NCBI GenBank assembly: GCA_030639305.1 | Contig: DAOWCY010000028.1 | Location: 1-49,347 of the forward strand | Length of the DNA: 49,347 nucleotides | Origin: JAGLQA01 sp023135565 | GTDB taxonomy: Bacteria > Acidobacteriota > Aminicenantia > UBA2199 | Reading direction: 5' to 3' | Part shown: positions 43,001-49,067 of the stretch, one piece after another | Position numbering within the stretch: the stretch's first letter is position 1 | Layout of the letters: every line of letters begins with the position of its first letter | The notes under the pieces: model-generated | What the model saw: only the letters and a program-made list of their open reading frames with translations | Database searches by the model: none | What the model was told of the DNA's origin: nothing | Position numbers and translations under genes: made by a program

Positions 43001-43867
43001 AGTGGCGCTAATATCGATGTTTACCGTATCGCCGGGGTTCATGGAAGCAAGAGCGGCTATTTCCGCGCTGCCCCAGGTGGTGGTCTGACCGGCATTAACA
43101 CCGGCGGGAGTGGAAGACACATAAACTAATCCGGCACCGAGCACATCGGTAATCACCAGGTTCTCGATGATGCCGAAACCGGTGTTCTCCACGGTTAGGG
43201 TCCAGGTGACGTCCTGGCCGACTTCCTGGGGAATGACATTGGCCGTCTTTTTGATGGTGACGCCGCCGGGCAGCACCTGGATGCTGTGAACGCCGGTATC
43301 GTCGCAATCGGGGGTGCCGCCGATCTCATAATCGATGAGCGTATCGAGAGAGCCGGAAACAGCGTTACAGTCTGTTTCCAGGCTGAAAGTGATACTCAAG
43401 GTGCGACCATCGGCCAGGGTGTAGGCGGAACCGAGACAACTATCCATATCCCAGGTCAGGTAAGGCGCCGCCGGGACGGCGGCGCAGCCACCGGTATAGC
43501 CGCCGGAAATGGCGGGGTCCGCTGTGCATAAGGGGGAGGTGGGGGTGCCGCCGTCATCATCATCGATGAGGGCGGTACCGCCGACATAAGAGAAGCCGGT
43601 GAAGTTCTCCAACTTGACGGTAATTACCAGGTCGGTCAAGGGATTGCCGGAATTATTCAGCAGGTCGATAGTATAAGATTTGGTTTCGCACTTGTTGATG
43701 GTGCTGTCGCCGCTGATACCGATACTCTGCGATTGTAAAAAAAGCCCGTTTATACATAATATAATAGATATTAAAAATAATATCTCGACTGCTGCGGCTG
43801 CTTTTTTTACAGCGCCGGTTTTTATTTTAACTCTTGCCTTTACTTCATTTTTTGTTTTTGCTCTCAT
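31085..43867 (-). CDS. Giant DUF11/CARDB surface protein, 4260 residues
   Basis: I start at ATG 43867, because GTAGAACCATGA precedes it exactly as it precedes the upstream gene's start; an ATG 21 bases earlier overlaps the upstream stop (ATGA). A long basic N-region and hydrophobic segment (AVEILFLISIILCINGLFL) serve as signal. Architecture: about eleven DUF11-type Ig-like units (~50-1600; e.g. VTIKKTANVIPQEVGQDVTW); twelve CARDB-like units (~1600-3010) starting PDLxV/PDIxV and ending near CECDGTNN; one more DUF11 unit; a helical domain of ~800-900 residues (~3160-3980) with no recognised family; and two SdrD-B-like modules with Ca-loop motifs (DDRNVNGSKD, DENGNGSYDEGE) at the end. No sortase or T9SS signal. 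Cys-rich. Probably a very long cell-surface adhesin or filament. Confidence 0.85.
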   Translation of the reverse strand: MRAKTKNEVKARVKIKTGAVKKAAAAVEILFLISIILCINGLFLQSQSIGISGDSTINKCETKSYTIDLLNNSGNPLTDLVITVKLENFTGFSYVGGTALIDDDDGGTPTSPLCTADPAISGGYTGGCAAVPAAPYLTWDMDSCLGSAYTLADGRTLSITFSLETDCNAVSGSLDTLIDYEIGGTPDCDDTGVHSIQVLPGGVTIKKTANVIPQEVGQDVTWTLTVENTGFGIIENLVITDVLGAGLVYVSSTPAGVNAGQTTTWGSAEIAALASMNPGDTVNIDISATVFACENLENTADVRWGCDLVTDCFNTAVDGGTATASVLRIPRSPLLEYTPPDIDFTYCSDTENISFTITNLGDGTADDVYIIVDFGSLTVSNVSGGAIYNSVDKRFELAVPLAAGGDSGDSYNLSFDLRYSTWCGASFPSGSLVWQTRYKDECDNDFYPPIKISTINAPAGSTSLSLTKTGGSEAIQIDEQVTYTITSAYSGPLSCGSPSGSPGLITVVDTIPAGFTVVNAGSGTYDASALPTGDGASGGTVTWTYTPPATLNTNIIIQAPDRSQCDTACFTYFTNSVTAGGADCCGCAMNASASQTGAIECEEVVNSNKTAAPATAERCNNVQYTNTYDFLAGATMTLDTLVFDEHAENQQAYVGGSLSVFYDGGDITACVAVTDTTPGGSLQLDFSGCAVDVVANKNLTITYSLTITPATVSACAGGTFYSWSSLDLGITGSECLQDGVIQETTVVTVQPPGMSLSIGGLGTIVDKCQTHTITLTLSQTSTLADPRDVRLVLSGLNYYIVDTTATVCSGAVAPSACIPAVVGNDYVWYFGDGFTGSGQTAAIQVDVRKRCGSGGELTGTAYFDDNCTDDATYDDTCSTAASASPGILRSGDLLIEKSPEVYYADNNTVVWKIYLTNRGSGSAFYAWLDDLLGSGLDYVGALVGNMTGVTITADQDHNGGAVNGCTITIDEMAPGERREVTFTAQVISCANLTNTATSSWGCAGSDCQAPVTDTATVEIPAPLLVNTNTVVTPVDACASPRGFITLRNAGQTTCYNLQISEALPPGLTYVPGTTRWQVNGTGWNGPAPVYDPNPTASPLIWTTSEIPGLAVSDPGDTIDIEFDMTALCPFVGGNVTLSTSYDNPCGQVFTNADSVFTVAFREPTILVTKTRSGDPIDCGALVSWTITVQNSSGYTLPVIWVEDVLGGAYTYQSSLGSPPFTSDNGTNVGQVVAWELRNVNHNDTVTLTLTAAADNPPCSANLDNTVTAYWGCGAADGSSSTKPGVDPPDNTLCLGVTGTGDTDTPTREPTVGFFNIALNPASIDSCSDSAQLTVTIQNTGPTAAENLDLVITLPTGISYNGGSSNIDCGAGSAPAADPAIAGSQLIYRDITDNADGKANNLCDTLAAGNTMTLVFSITSSCFVTAQMDFDLYYYDCCEDTQYSTSDSQAITAQFPNLSITKTPLNAQVDCSANQTWNITVTNSGTGNAQVVRIEDTLGDWIDYVSSDTSPASGTPATAMGGQVYGWEITNLAGSTSRSFTITGQLNPDAPQSDCTALLRQNNVRAIWGCGVAGDAVDNDPTSIIYDCTDGTWANAAAAQLQMPDLVVTAINPTIACTADGSVPGSLTVSVQNQGDGNTVNNFTVQITDGLGWTGTGTYSANIAAGGTATVTIDTTGWAPDCQPCATPYVFNVTDVDFGDAVCECNEGNNAFGPFNYITPIPDLIVSDIDFTPVGCSGDNISGSVSVIVTNNGCAAANNFPVSLTTDGCLSFVNQTVVTLAAGASTIVSFPITGSWADCTVEDCRFTADADPTDAVCECDGANNDRVETYSTTLPDLIVTDIDFSNITCAFDSIGGFVSVTVQNQGFGSAVGFQVSLDTDGCLSFANQSVLVPVGSGASTTVNFPVTPPWGNCVDCDCDFTAAVDAGNVICECDGSNNQRTETYTQALPDLRVNSVTPSATCVSDGTLTGSVMVNVENIGCGNANNAVVRLISTCGTVFVDRTVNLTSGSSANLTFNYTPDCAGCTCIFIALIDPDGLICECAGTNNVVASAAYTLSIPDITVQSDTLSISCSGSSQATVTGTVNLANPGCGLLFNATVPMRFTLYDNPGCAGNVIDQWTQNFTAATIFPGGGTQAFTITPQIVVSDLVANSTGCLVSIRVEADYSAAICECDGTNNTYCADNKAVDIPDIEVNNDTLSAACLADGQVTVSGAVTLTNNGCGSNLTNTVPMRFTLYDNTGCAGNVIDQWTQSFAAVNIAAGGGTQAFTITPRSITSDMVTNSTGCRVSIRVEADYTNAICESDGTDNSYCTDKDVDIPNIQVQSHTLDIVPLADGQVRVTGAITFVNNGCGSAVTTDLAAQFTLYDNVGGTGSIVHQWSETFNGVNITAPGGTQTFTLTDEDVIVDLCNNSTNCRVSLVIEADYTATICESDGTDNDLIYDKTITIPELTVNNIASSVTCLGDGSLTGTTVTVSNNGCGPAPGAVVRLTSDCGLTFADETVDLPAGETRDIFFAFTAGIAACVCNFTATIDPDNNIPECDGTNNVTSAAAAMLIPDIEVQAEALTIDCADDGVVRVSGTITLVNNGCGPNLTGAIPMRLSLYGDSGCSGTMLHQWTETLSGVDIPSAGGTRTFTIQPHDITLNYCTGATNCRTSLFIEADYNNSICEWDGTDNTFCADKTSACLDLEAASLTVSTRCLRDGSIEGAIEVTVTNSGGNPITRDFSVLVNDGRGWTSELRYNADLGGTLPLPAAESAVLTFTWDRNFDNSNCSFNAVTAQVDAANEICQCTTDNDSTTISHQLDFPNLKPTAVTVRCSRDNYYLVRVIVENDGCADAGEFTLHLEDSLGNGRDIPVAGLDREESITIDVPQWPANCEIQTITFTAVVDSADRVCELEAGDNTLEYLFDNLNVDVLMGDVEWTCLSGGIISFSATVVNNGSASAAGAALTVYDEDGVSVHTETFTLSAGDSRTINFTLSGYPANRDITFRFAADGGLTVCECSGENNEKTITVNCPSEDDEPRLKLDLTCPPGQQPGGLFRFELQIQNNGPTPLQDINIEGSLPDKFQYVAGSSARDGQALPDPQPGPPLTWQMGTLQPGQTTTLIYTAAADADIDPGRCCSEANSWAMEVVPGGKTIKVTSDPVQCCTVVTRQPGAGCCLRVEEQPAGFFRRPAGPISFIEPYFHTESAMFTAYAIFSLWQDAPPAKGDFSRFVKEKLQNYARSTIEELYLKSRFGLTRDDGSLWLSFGGGYPQKDQDRNKNIDTKDAQNQKTGPLRWLRKNVDVTMTVAQVGSELLALNAIVQIEKRPGIRKTLTGIIEKKLAFLEEHNSGTGLPHGWELGDKKKKSAKNNEPEKRKIRKLVEKSTLNDIVKLYLSLIELKNSGYEKAPGLIAVIEPLLEAVNNRGFDMKHLRQEFLFALALLKSGEAEQAKAKIRAFEAIYKDFIEKQQAGSSEESKDGKKGLLANLQDHALAAALVYKTGGALYPELIKKMKEKYYVKDTGIFANQQPDATFKLTLDSLTALMFSFDVKETGDREHHATVLYRSFDEVGIFLKKRSLLQGKPLYSLLKNYPYDEPLLPVLNFSKVNRDTAPVFTRDSVVHSTSVKPLGETLVPGDFFKILSPAYENRSAMVASLSFGLQYLGRILQESPRRVIKEEGRSLDETGKKYVDSLIQNRTGILLEGFTLLPFEHIAVKGPSRGEQNLEPLNAGNRFTTRTLADYMTAETYYLTGSGKNAAEVHRLLDFQARIVAKFAALGYIPAAFDLYVEKEEILVSPVPGKAAKITTAKLFHLLKDKEGFGFLEKALSAGSSGSPASLEPEDMIFLSSAPQLAPYFQAEIQELVDRKDAAVSDNCADIIGRQLLKLGKNDIEKSLANLHSFWDQDAVIPKPDRFDHIERGQIYRYSPRQLLLYLLAARFSGDFQFERTLNILTHLLENEWGVKWEDSFITLPSREYRLFKEEVRKHPEPGDLVNVKVRVDNTCPAGTGSARDIASLYLRSYFSPALVFVGTQPYDGLETMGDFQWRYEGFPEGAVLEYFYQALVPGDFQRSFINGSIYAGGRQGYRDFGLDSAAGDDCNDTHYVKGLNIVPFTELRGLVFDDRNVNGSKDAEEEGIPNILFKDTCGRMLRSDADGRFPVLAGDDHEGIQVDLSSLPGSYLSTTPVTRLVDRRYVGDIYFGLVSCRTLTGFVYVDENGNGSYDEGESRPAKIVVTAGKKETTSGENGRFIFRNLPKLWQEFAAIKKEQPFYKGPTGKFKFQLD

Positions 43868-43884
43868 GGTTCTACCCCCAGGGT

Positions 43885-46080
43885 TCATTTTTTATCTTTT
43901 ATAATTACTTTGATTCCCCGGAACTTTAAGGGGAAATCCGCCCGGTTTTGCCCTCTAAAAACAGTAATCTCTTTTTTTAGGGTTTTCCCGCTGTAGAGGA
44001 TTTCGACAGTATGCTTGCCGGGTTCTAAGTTGGTAAAAACAAAACTGCCGGCCCGGCCCCGGGTGAGCAGCTTGCTGTCCAATTTGGCCCGGAATTCCAT
44101 TAACAGGGCGTCCCCGCTGTCATAGGCCCGATCCCGGTTCTTATCTAAAAAGACCCGGCCTTCAAAACGGGCTGTGCCGACATCATCCTCCCCGGCAAAT
44201 TTAAGGGCAAAATCCACGGTGTCGGAAAGTCCGTCGGACAATACTACTGCCCGGGGAGAAGGGGAGGCGAGGCGGTATTTCTCCGCCAGGGTGACGCGGT
44301 TGATGCCCAGGGCGCAGGCGCCGGGAAAAAGGTTTTCAAAGGCGTATTGCCCCAGGGCGTCGGTTAAAGTTTTTTCGCCGGTAGAGAGGCGCACTTCGAT
44401 GCCGGGCAGCGGGGTGTCGGTCATGGAATAAAAGCTATCTCCGTCGCGGTCTAAATACACGGTGCCGTTTATACTGCTGTAAAAAATAAAACTGCCGGCA
44501 GATAGGTTGACAAAAGCGGAGGCTTCCAATCGCAAATCCTGGCCGCTGTTGTCCATGAGACGCAGGATGGCGCGGTTGACGTTTTTGCCCCGTTTGGCGG
44601 CGGCTCCGACTACCACCCGGTAACGCAGCACGATGGTTTCGCCGGGTTTTATGTCGGCCAGGCGCCATTCCAGGCGGCGCTTGCCGCGAGGTTCGGCAAA
44701 GGCCCGGTTATTCATAAGGCTGGATCGAGGCACATAACTAAATCCCTGGGGCAGGTGATCTTCTATTACCGGGGCAATAAGAAGCGATGAAGAACTATTG
44801 ACGGCAGTGAGCCGGAAACGGATGATGCTTCCTACCCGGGACTGGGGCACGGCGCAGCTCTTATCGAAACGCACTCCCGAGATGGAGATAGGCGCGGCGC
44901 TGACCAGGGTGCTTACTGTGTTCGAAGCAGCGGTTTCTTCCAATTGGGCGGCTTTCAAAAAGGCGCTGTTGCTAATGCGGGTGCCGTTCAGGGTGTCGCT
45001 TTTGATCCGCGCTTCCAGGGTAATGACCTGCTGTTTGTGCGCCGCCAATTCGCCTTTCCAGGTTAATTCCCGGCTCCGGCGGGAAAAAGAAAGCTTAGCG
45101 CCGCCGCTCTGGCGGGCGGAAATAAATTCTAAATGGGTGGAGAGAAAATCGTTGAGTTCGATGCCGGTGAGGGGCAGGCTGGAGTTGTTTCTCAGGGTGA
45201 TGCGGTAACGCAGGCTGTCTCCGGGTTTGGCTGTGGTTTTATCGACTGTTTTGGTTAATTCCACGGCCATTGTTTTAATGGCGTCGATAGTCAATAGGGC
45301 GGGGTTGGAGGTGATGGGCGCTTCGAGGCTGTCATGATAAATATAGGCGGTGTTGCCGATAACGCCAACTGGTACATCTCCTGCGACGCGCAGTTTAACG
45401 TCGAAAGAGATAACCGGCTTGCCCTTGAGGACGGCGAAGCGCCAGACTAATTTTTGCCCGGAACGGCGCAGCCGCACCGGGGCGTTGTCTCCTAAATACT
45501 CTAAATGGGGAGACAATTCATCCTGGATGGTTATGTCGCCGAACTCAGCGCCGGAGTTATTACGCAGGCGGATGGTCATGGTTATTTCGTCACCGGGCAG
45601 CGCGGCGGCGGGGGAGAAAGATTTCTGGATTTCACAATTAAGCTGCGGGGGCGTTTGGCCGTTTATGATTAAAATAACGTCGTAAGAGTGCTCGATGCCT
45701 CCACCCCGTCCGGAAATCGTCAGGGTATAGGTGCCCGCGGGAGTGGTAGGCAGCGTGTCTATCTCCAGCTTTGTCCTGCCGTTCCCTGTTTGGGTGATGG
45801 GATTGACGGTAAAGCTGCCGCTCGCCCCCTCCGGCAGGCCGGATACAGTCAGGTTCACCGGGCTATTATAATTCCCGGTAAATTGTACGGTTACCTGGTA
45901 ATGAGTACTGTCACCGGCATCTATCGTACGTGCCGGCGGAGTCACCTGTAACCGGAAATCATCTGCCTGCGCTCTCTGACTGCCTGCGCCCGGAAAAATA
46001 GGCAGCGCTGCCGCCAGTAAAAAGAATATAACTATCATGCCGGAAACGAGACCTAAACCTTTGTAGTTTTTTTTATTCAT
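43885..46080 (-). CDS. DUF11/SdrD-B surface protein, 731 residues
   Basis: AGGAG is 9 bases before the ATG. The signal peptide is YKGLGLVSGMIVIFFLLAAALPIF. Residues ~42-140 form an Ig-like domain (FRLQVTPPARTIDAGDSTHY, PAGTYTLTISG). Three DUF11 units follow at ~150-270, ~280-400 and ~405-525 (e.g. VELTKTVDKTTAKPGDSLRY). Two SdrD-B/CNA-B-like modules close the protein (~535-640 and ~648-720), each with a Ca-loop such as YLDRDGDSFYSMTDTPLPGI or FLDKNRDRAYDSGD. It is the middle gene of the surface operon; its stop overlaps an upstream ATG of the giant gene. Likely a stalk, linker or anchor partner of the giant protein. Confidence 0.87.
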   Translation of the reverse strand: MNKKNYKGLGLVSGMIVIFFLLAAALPIFPGAGSQRAQADDFRLQVTPPARTIDAGDSTHYQVTVQFTGNYNSPVNLTVSGLPEGASGSFTVNPITQTGNGRTKLEIDTLPTTPAGTYTLTISGRGGGIEHSYDVILIINGQTPPQLNCEIQKSFSPAAALPGDEITMTIRLRNNSGAEFGDITIQDELSPHLEYLGDNAPVRLRRSGQKLVWRFAVLKGKPVISFDVKLRVAGDVPVGVIGNTAYIYHDSLEAPITSNPALLTIDAIKTMAVELTKTVDKTTAKPGDSLRYRITLRNNSSLPLTGIELNDFLSTHLEFISARQSGGAKLSFSRRSRELTWKGELAAHKQQVITLEARIKSDTLNGTRISNSAFLKAAQLEETAASNTVSTLVSAAPISISGVRFDKSCAVPQSRVGSIIRFRLTAVNSSSSLLIAPVIEDHLPQGFSYVPRSSLMNNRAFAEPRGKRRLEWRLADIKPGETIVLRYRVVVGAAAKRGKNVNRAILRLMDNSGQDLRLEASAFVNLSAGSFIFYSSINGTVYLDRDGDSFYSMTDTPLPGIEVRLSTGEKTLTDALGQYAFENLFPGACALGINRVTLAEKYRLASPSPRAVVLSDGLSDTVDFALKFAGEDDVGTARFEGRVFLDKNRDRAYDSGDALLMEFRAKLDSKLLTRGRAGSFVFTNLEPGKHTVEILYSGKTLKKEITVFRGQNRADFPLKFRGIKVIIKDKK

Positions 46081-46109
46081 GGTTCTACACTCCTAAACAT
46101 TTTTCTAAC

Positions 46110-48710
46110 TTAAAAAATTGCCACCAGCTTAAAATAACCCACTGTAGAACGGTAATCCTCGGCGGAATTATAAATATCCTCGAAGTCGATCAACTCCATG
46201 CCTACGCCTATGCGGAAATGACGCAGCAAAAGATAACCCAATTCGGCGGCAGCGGCATATTTGCGGTTCTCGATAGGACCCCAAACTTTAAGCAGCTTAT
46301 AATTGGCCAGGAACTCGAAGCGTTTGGTAAACATCACTTTAACGCCGTGCACCGCGGCCAAAGCATTGCTGCGGGTACGGTCCAGGGGGGGGTAAAGTTC
46401 CAGGTTAGTGTCGTAACGCCACTGCGAGTAAAAATTCAGGAAATCCCTGGGCCGCCACAAAAACCGGAAACTCAACTGCTCTTCCGAACGTTCGTCTAAA
46501 GAGAAGGGGGCCGGGATTTTGTTTTCTTCCCTGCCTAATTGACGATAGTAACGCAAGCTGATACTCATGCGCTTAAGCGGTGTGCCGAAAAGATAAACAG
46601 ACCATAACCGGCGCCGGCCTTCATTTTCCTGCCGCCGGTTCACCTGCACTTCATAACGCGCCATGCCGCGGAATTTTTTCGTTTCTATACCGCCGCCTAA
46701 AGAGAGGATGCTGTTTTTCGCGCCGCCGTCATCAGCGCTGCTTTCCTCGCGGCGGAAACGGGAATCTAAAAATAAACCTTTATAAACATGGCGGCGGATA
46801 CCTACTTCATAGATGTCGGCATCCAGTATGCCGCGATCTTCATCCCGGTTGAAAACGGTCTCTTTGCGGTAAGCGGCGAAATAGCCTTCGGTGCCGGTGA
46901 GATATTCGGCCAGCAGGGAATAGGTTTGCCGCCGGAGATCACTGTTCAGGTCGAGAAAATCAGCGGCCCAATCACTTCTAAAATCAACCTGTACAAACAC
47001 TTCGCCTTTGGAGAGGCGCTTCACCCGCTGCCGTACGCCTAACAGCAGGTCGTCTACGCGGGCGTCTTTGCCGGTTTTGTCCCGGTCATAACCCCACTCC
47101 CGGCCGATTTTTCCCCAGGCTTTGGTGCTTTCGCCGTTGTGGAAAGCGGAGGTATAAACCGTGTCGGTTTGTAAGCCGGTGCTCGATTCCCGGCGCGTAC
47201 CCGTGCCCAGGCTGAAGCGGTTGACTTTATCTTCCCACTCTAAGAAACCGTGGATCTCTTTCTCGTCTATAGATAGGCGGGCCAATGAAAAAGGATATAA
47301 CTCGGCGCCTAAATTGCGGGAAAACTGGAAAGGAGAAAGAAAGACGTTTCGTTCCGCATAAGATGGAAAAACCTGGAACAGGCTGTAACCGAAGTCAAGC
47401 TGGCGGTTGGCAAAAGTGGGAAATTCGCTGTCTAATTTCCAACCGTTAAAGAAAAACTTCAGCTTGGGCAGGATGGTGAGGATACCGCCGCCGAAATAGG
47501 CGGTGCGGCTTCCTGCCGCTGGGTCGGAACTGGTAGAAAATTCACCGAAAAAAGTGAGCGGTTTGCTGTCGATGTTGAGACCGAAAGAATAAATGCCGCG
47601 GCGATTTTTAAAGATGTCGCCGATGTCCTGGTTTTTGTCGGCGTCGGCGATGTATGAGAAGGTGAGCCGTACCGGTTCGATAGGTGAAAGGAAGGCGCGC
47701 AGCCCCATCACGGCCCGGGAAAAACTGCCTGCTAAAGATTCGAACTGGTAACTGATTAGGATAGACACCGGGTTGCCCATTTCGTCATAGGAGTAGAGGG
47801 GATAGCTGAAGAGCAGGGAACCGCGGTCATAGTCGATGAAATAATCCCGGTTACGCACTAAGGGCTGGCGTTTGATTTCTAAGTCCGGGTTGGTGGCGCT
47901 GCGGGAAACCAGGAAAACAACCTCGCTGCCGCGGATGATAGGCGAGTCTCCTAAGTAGTAGGGACCTGCGCCGGCGTCGGCGAATAGCTCTTCTATGCCC
48001 GATTCGCCCCTGGACAAACCGGCCAGCACTTCCACGCCGAAGCGTTCCGTGCGGACGCCCAACAGGCCGCCGCGAAAGGGATGATAGTAGCGGGAAAAAA
48101 CCGAATCCAACATCACGCCCATGCGGTAATCGCCTGCCGACAGGTAGGTTTTCTCATTGCCCACATTAAACAGGAATTCCAAAGGTGGTTCTGTGATGCG
48201 GTTTTCCGGGTCATAGTTGAGATGCCCGTTGATGGTATACCTGCCGTGCCCCAGGGTGCCGTCTACCATGAAAGAGGCCCGTTCCCGGGTGGAAAGCTCC
48301 GTGGGCAGGCCCAAATCGCTGTAGCGAAAACGAATGTCGCTGCCTTTCACGCTGGTCCAGTTGAGACGCAGCATGCCCAGGCCCATCAAAAAGATTCGGT
48401 CTTTCTTCTCCTGTTTCTTTTCGGCGGTGGTGACGAGCTGCACGTCCCGGCGGCTCACGTAGCCATATTCGACAGGGGGATCACCGGGAATCTTATGGGG
48501 CAAAAGAACACGGTACCAGTTATCCGGTTCTTCTTTTACTTCTAAGAGGGTGCCTTTATGCACCTGCATCAACACCTTGCTGTTGGAGTCGGGTTTTTCC
48601 AGCAGATCGGTACGTTCTTTAATCACTTTCACCTGCAGAGCGGCAGCCTGCAGGGTTAAGCTCAAAACCAAAACAGTTACAAAAATTAGATGTAAAGTTC
48701 TGTTATTCAT
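46110..48710 (-). CDS. SH3b plus outer-membrane beta-barrel protein
   Basis: 866 residues. Signal peptide LHLIFVTVLVLSLTLQAAALQ. Residues ~27-95 are a bacterial SH3 domain (RTDLLEKPDSNSKVLMQVHK, DNWYRVLLP, GYVSRRDVQL), often peptidoglycan-binding. From ~105 to the end the sequence alternates amphipathic strands with short polar turns (FGVEVLAGLSRGES, LTFSYIADADKNQD, MARYEVQVNRRQ), as in large beta-barrels, and it ends in Phe, the usual outer-membrane insertion signal. The segment RNRDYFIDYDRGSLLFSYPL recalls the NYDxG-type modules of large translocation or surface barrels such as SprA; that resemblance is only by eye. It is first in the surface operon, 29 bases from the next gene. AAGGT stands ~10 bases before the ATG. 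Candidate anchor or exporter for the two DUF11 proteins. Confidence 0.82.
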   Translation of the reverse strand: MNNRTLHLIFVTVLVLSLTLQAAALQVKVIKERTDLLEKPDSNSKVLMQVHKGTLLEVKEEPDNWYRVLLPHKIPGDPPVEYGYVSRRDVQLVTTAEKKQEKKDRIFLMGLGMLRLNWTSVKGSDIRFRYSDLGLPTELSTRERASFMVDGTLGHGRYTINGHLNYDPENRITEPPLEFLFNVGNEKTYLSAGDYRMGVMLDSVFSRYYHPFRGGLLGVRTERFGVEVLAGLSRGESGIEELFADAGAGPYYLGDSPIIRGSEVVFLVSRSATNPDLEIKRQPLVRNRDYFIDYDRGSLLFSYPLYSYDEMGNPVSILISYQFESLAGSFSRAVMGLRAFLSPIEPVRLTFSYIADADKNQDIGDIFKNRRGIYSFGLNIDSKPLTFFGEFSTSSDPAAGSRTAYFGGGILTILPKLKFFFNGWKLDSEFPTFANRQLDFGYSLFQVFPSYAERNVFLSPFQFSRNLGAELYPFSLARLSIDEKEIHGFLEWEDKVNRFSLGTGTRRESSTGLQTDTVYTSAFHNGESTKAWGKIGREWGYDRDKTGKDARVDDLLLGVRQRVKRLSKGEVFVQVDFRSDWAADFLDLNSDLRRQTYSLLAEYLTGTEGYFAAYRKETVFNRDEDRGILDADIYEVGIRRHVYKGLFLDSRFRREESSADDGGAKNSILSLGGGIETKKFRGMARYEVQVNRRQENEGRRRLWSVYLFGTPLKRMSISLRYYRQLGREENKIPAPFSLDERSEEQLSFRFLWRPRDFLNFYSQWRYDTNLELYPPLDRTRSNALAAVHGVKVMFTKRFEFLANYKLLKVWGPIENRKYAAAAELGYLLLRHFRIGVGMELIDFEDIYNSAEDYRSTVGYFKLVAIF

Positions 48711-49067
48711 TTTCGCTTTTACCTTACCGATTATTTAAAAAGATGGGGATTAATTTTAGATACATTCCCGGGGATAGAGATCAACGGTTCTCTCTTACGC
48801 AGAGGACACCAAAACACCAAAACGACTCCAGCGAAGCCTGCCGGTTCCTTCTAATCATATTGCCTCATTTTCAATAGGTGCTACTATCATTATTCCAGTA
48901 TGAAAAAATATTATACCCCAAAAAAAATTGTCTGTCTATAACTATTGTCTCAAAATACATAACAATTGTCTCAAAAGTGTATAAAAATTACTCACAAAAA
49001 AAAATTTTTTGCACCGCCTCCAAAAAACTGGTGGAAATATAGTTTACATTATTTACTGAAAATTTTT
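48711..49067. other. AT-rich upstream region of the surface operon
   Basis: 357 bp. Likely holds the leftward promoter of the surface operon. It contains two exact ATTGTCTCAAAA copies at 48944-48955 and 48965-48976, 21 bp apart, and a partial ATTGTCT at 48927. No gene is seen. Confidence 0.5.
48944..48976. promoter_or_regulatory. Direct repeat ATTGTCTCAAAA, two helical turns apart
   Basis: Two identical 12-mers spaced 21 bp start to start, with a third partial copy upstream. The period suits tandem binding of a regulator on one face of the DNA. Transposon-end repeats are an alternative. Confidence 0.4.

Noticed and set aside
43868..43888. ATG 43888 as start of the giant protein
   Set aside because: The ATGA overlap is attractive, but the later ATG has the same GTAGAACCATGA context as the upstream gene; the difference is seven residues and cannot be settled from sequence alone.
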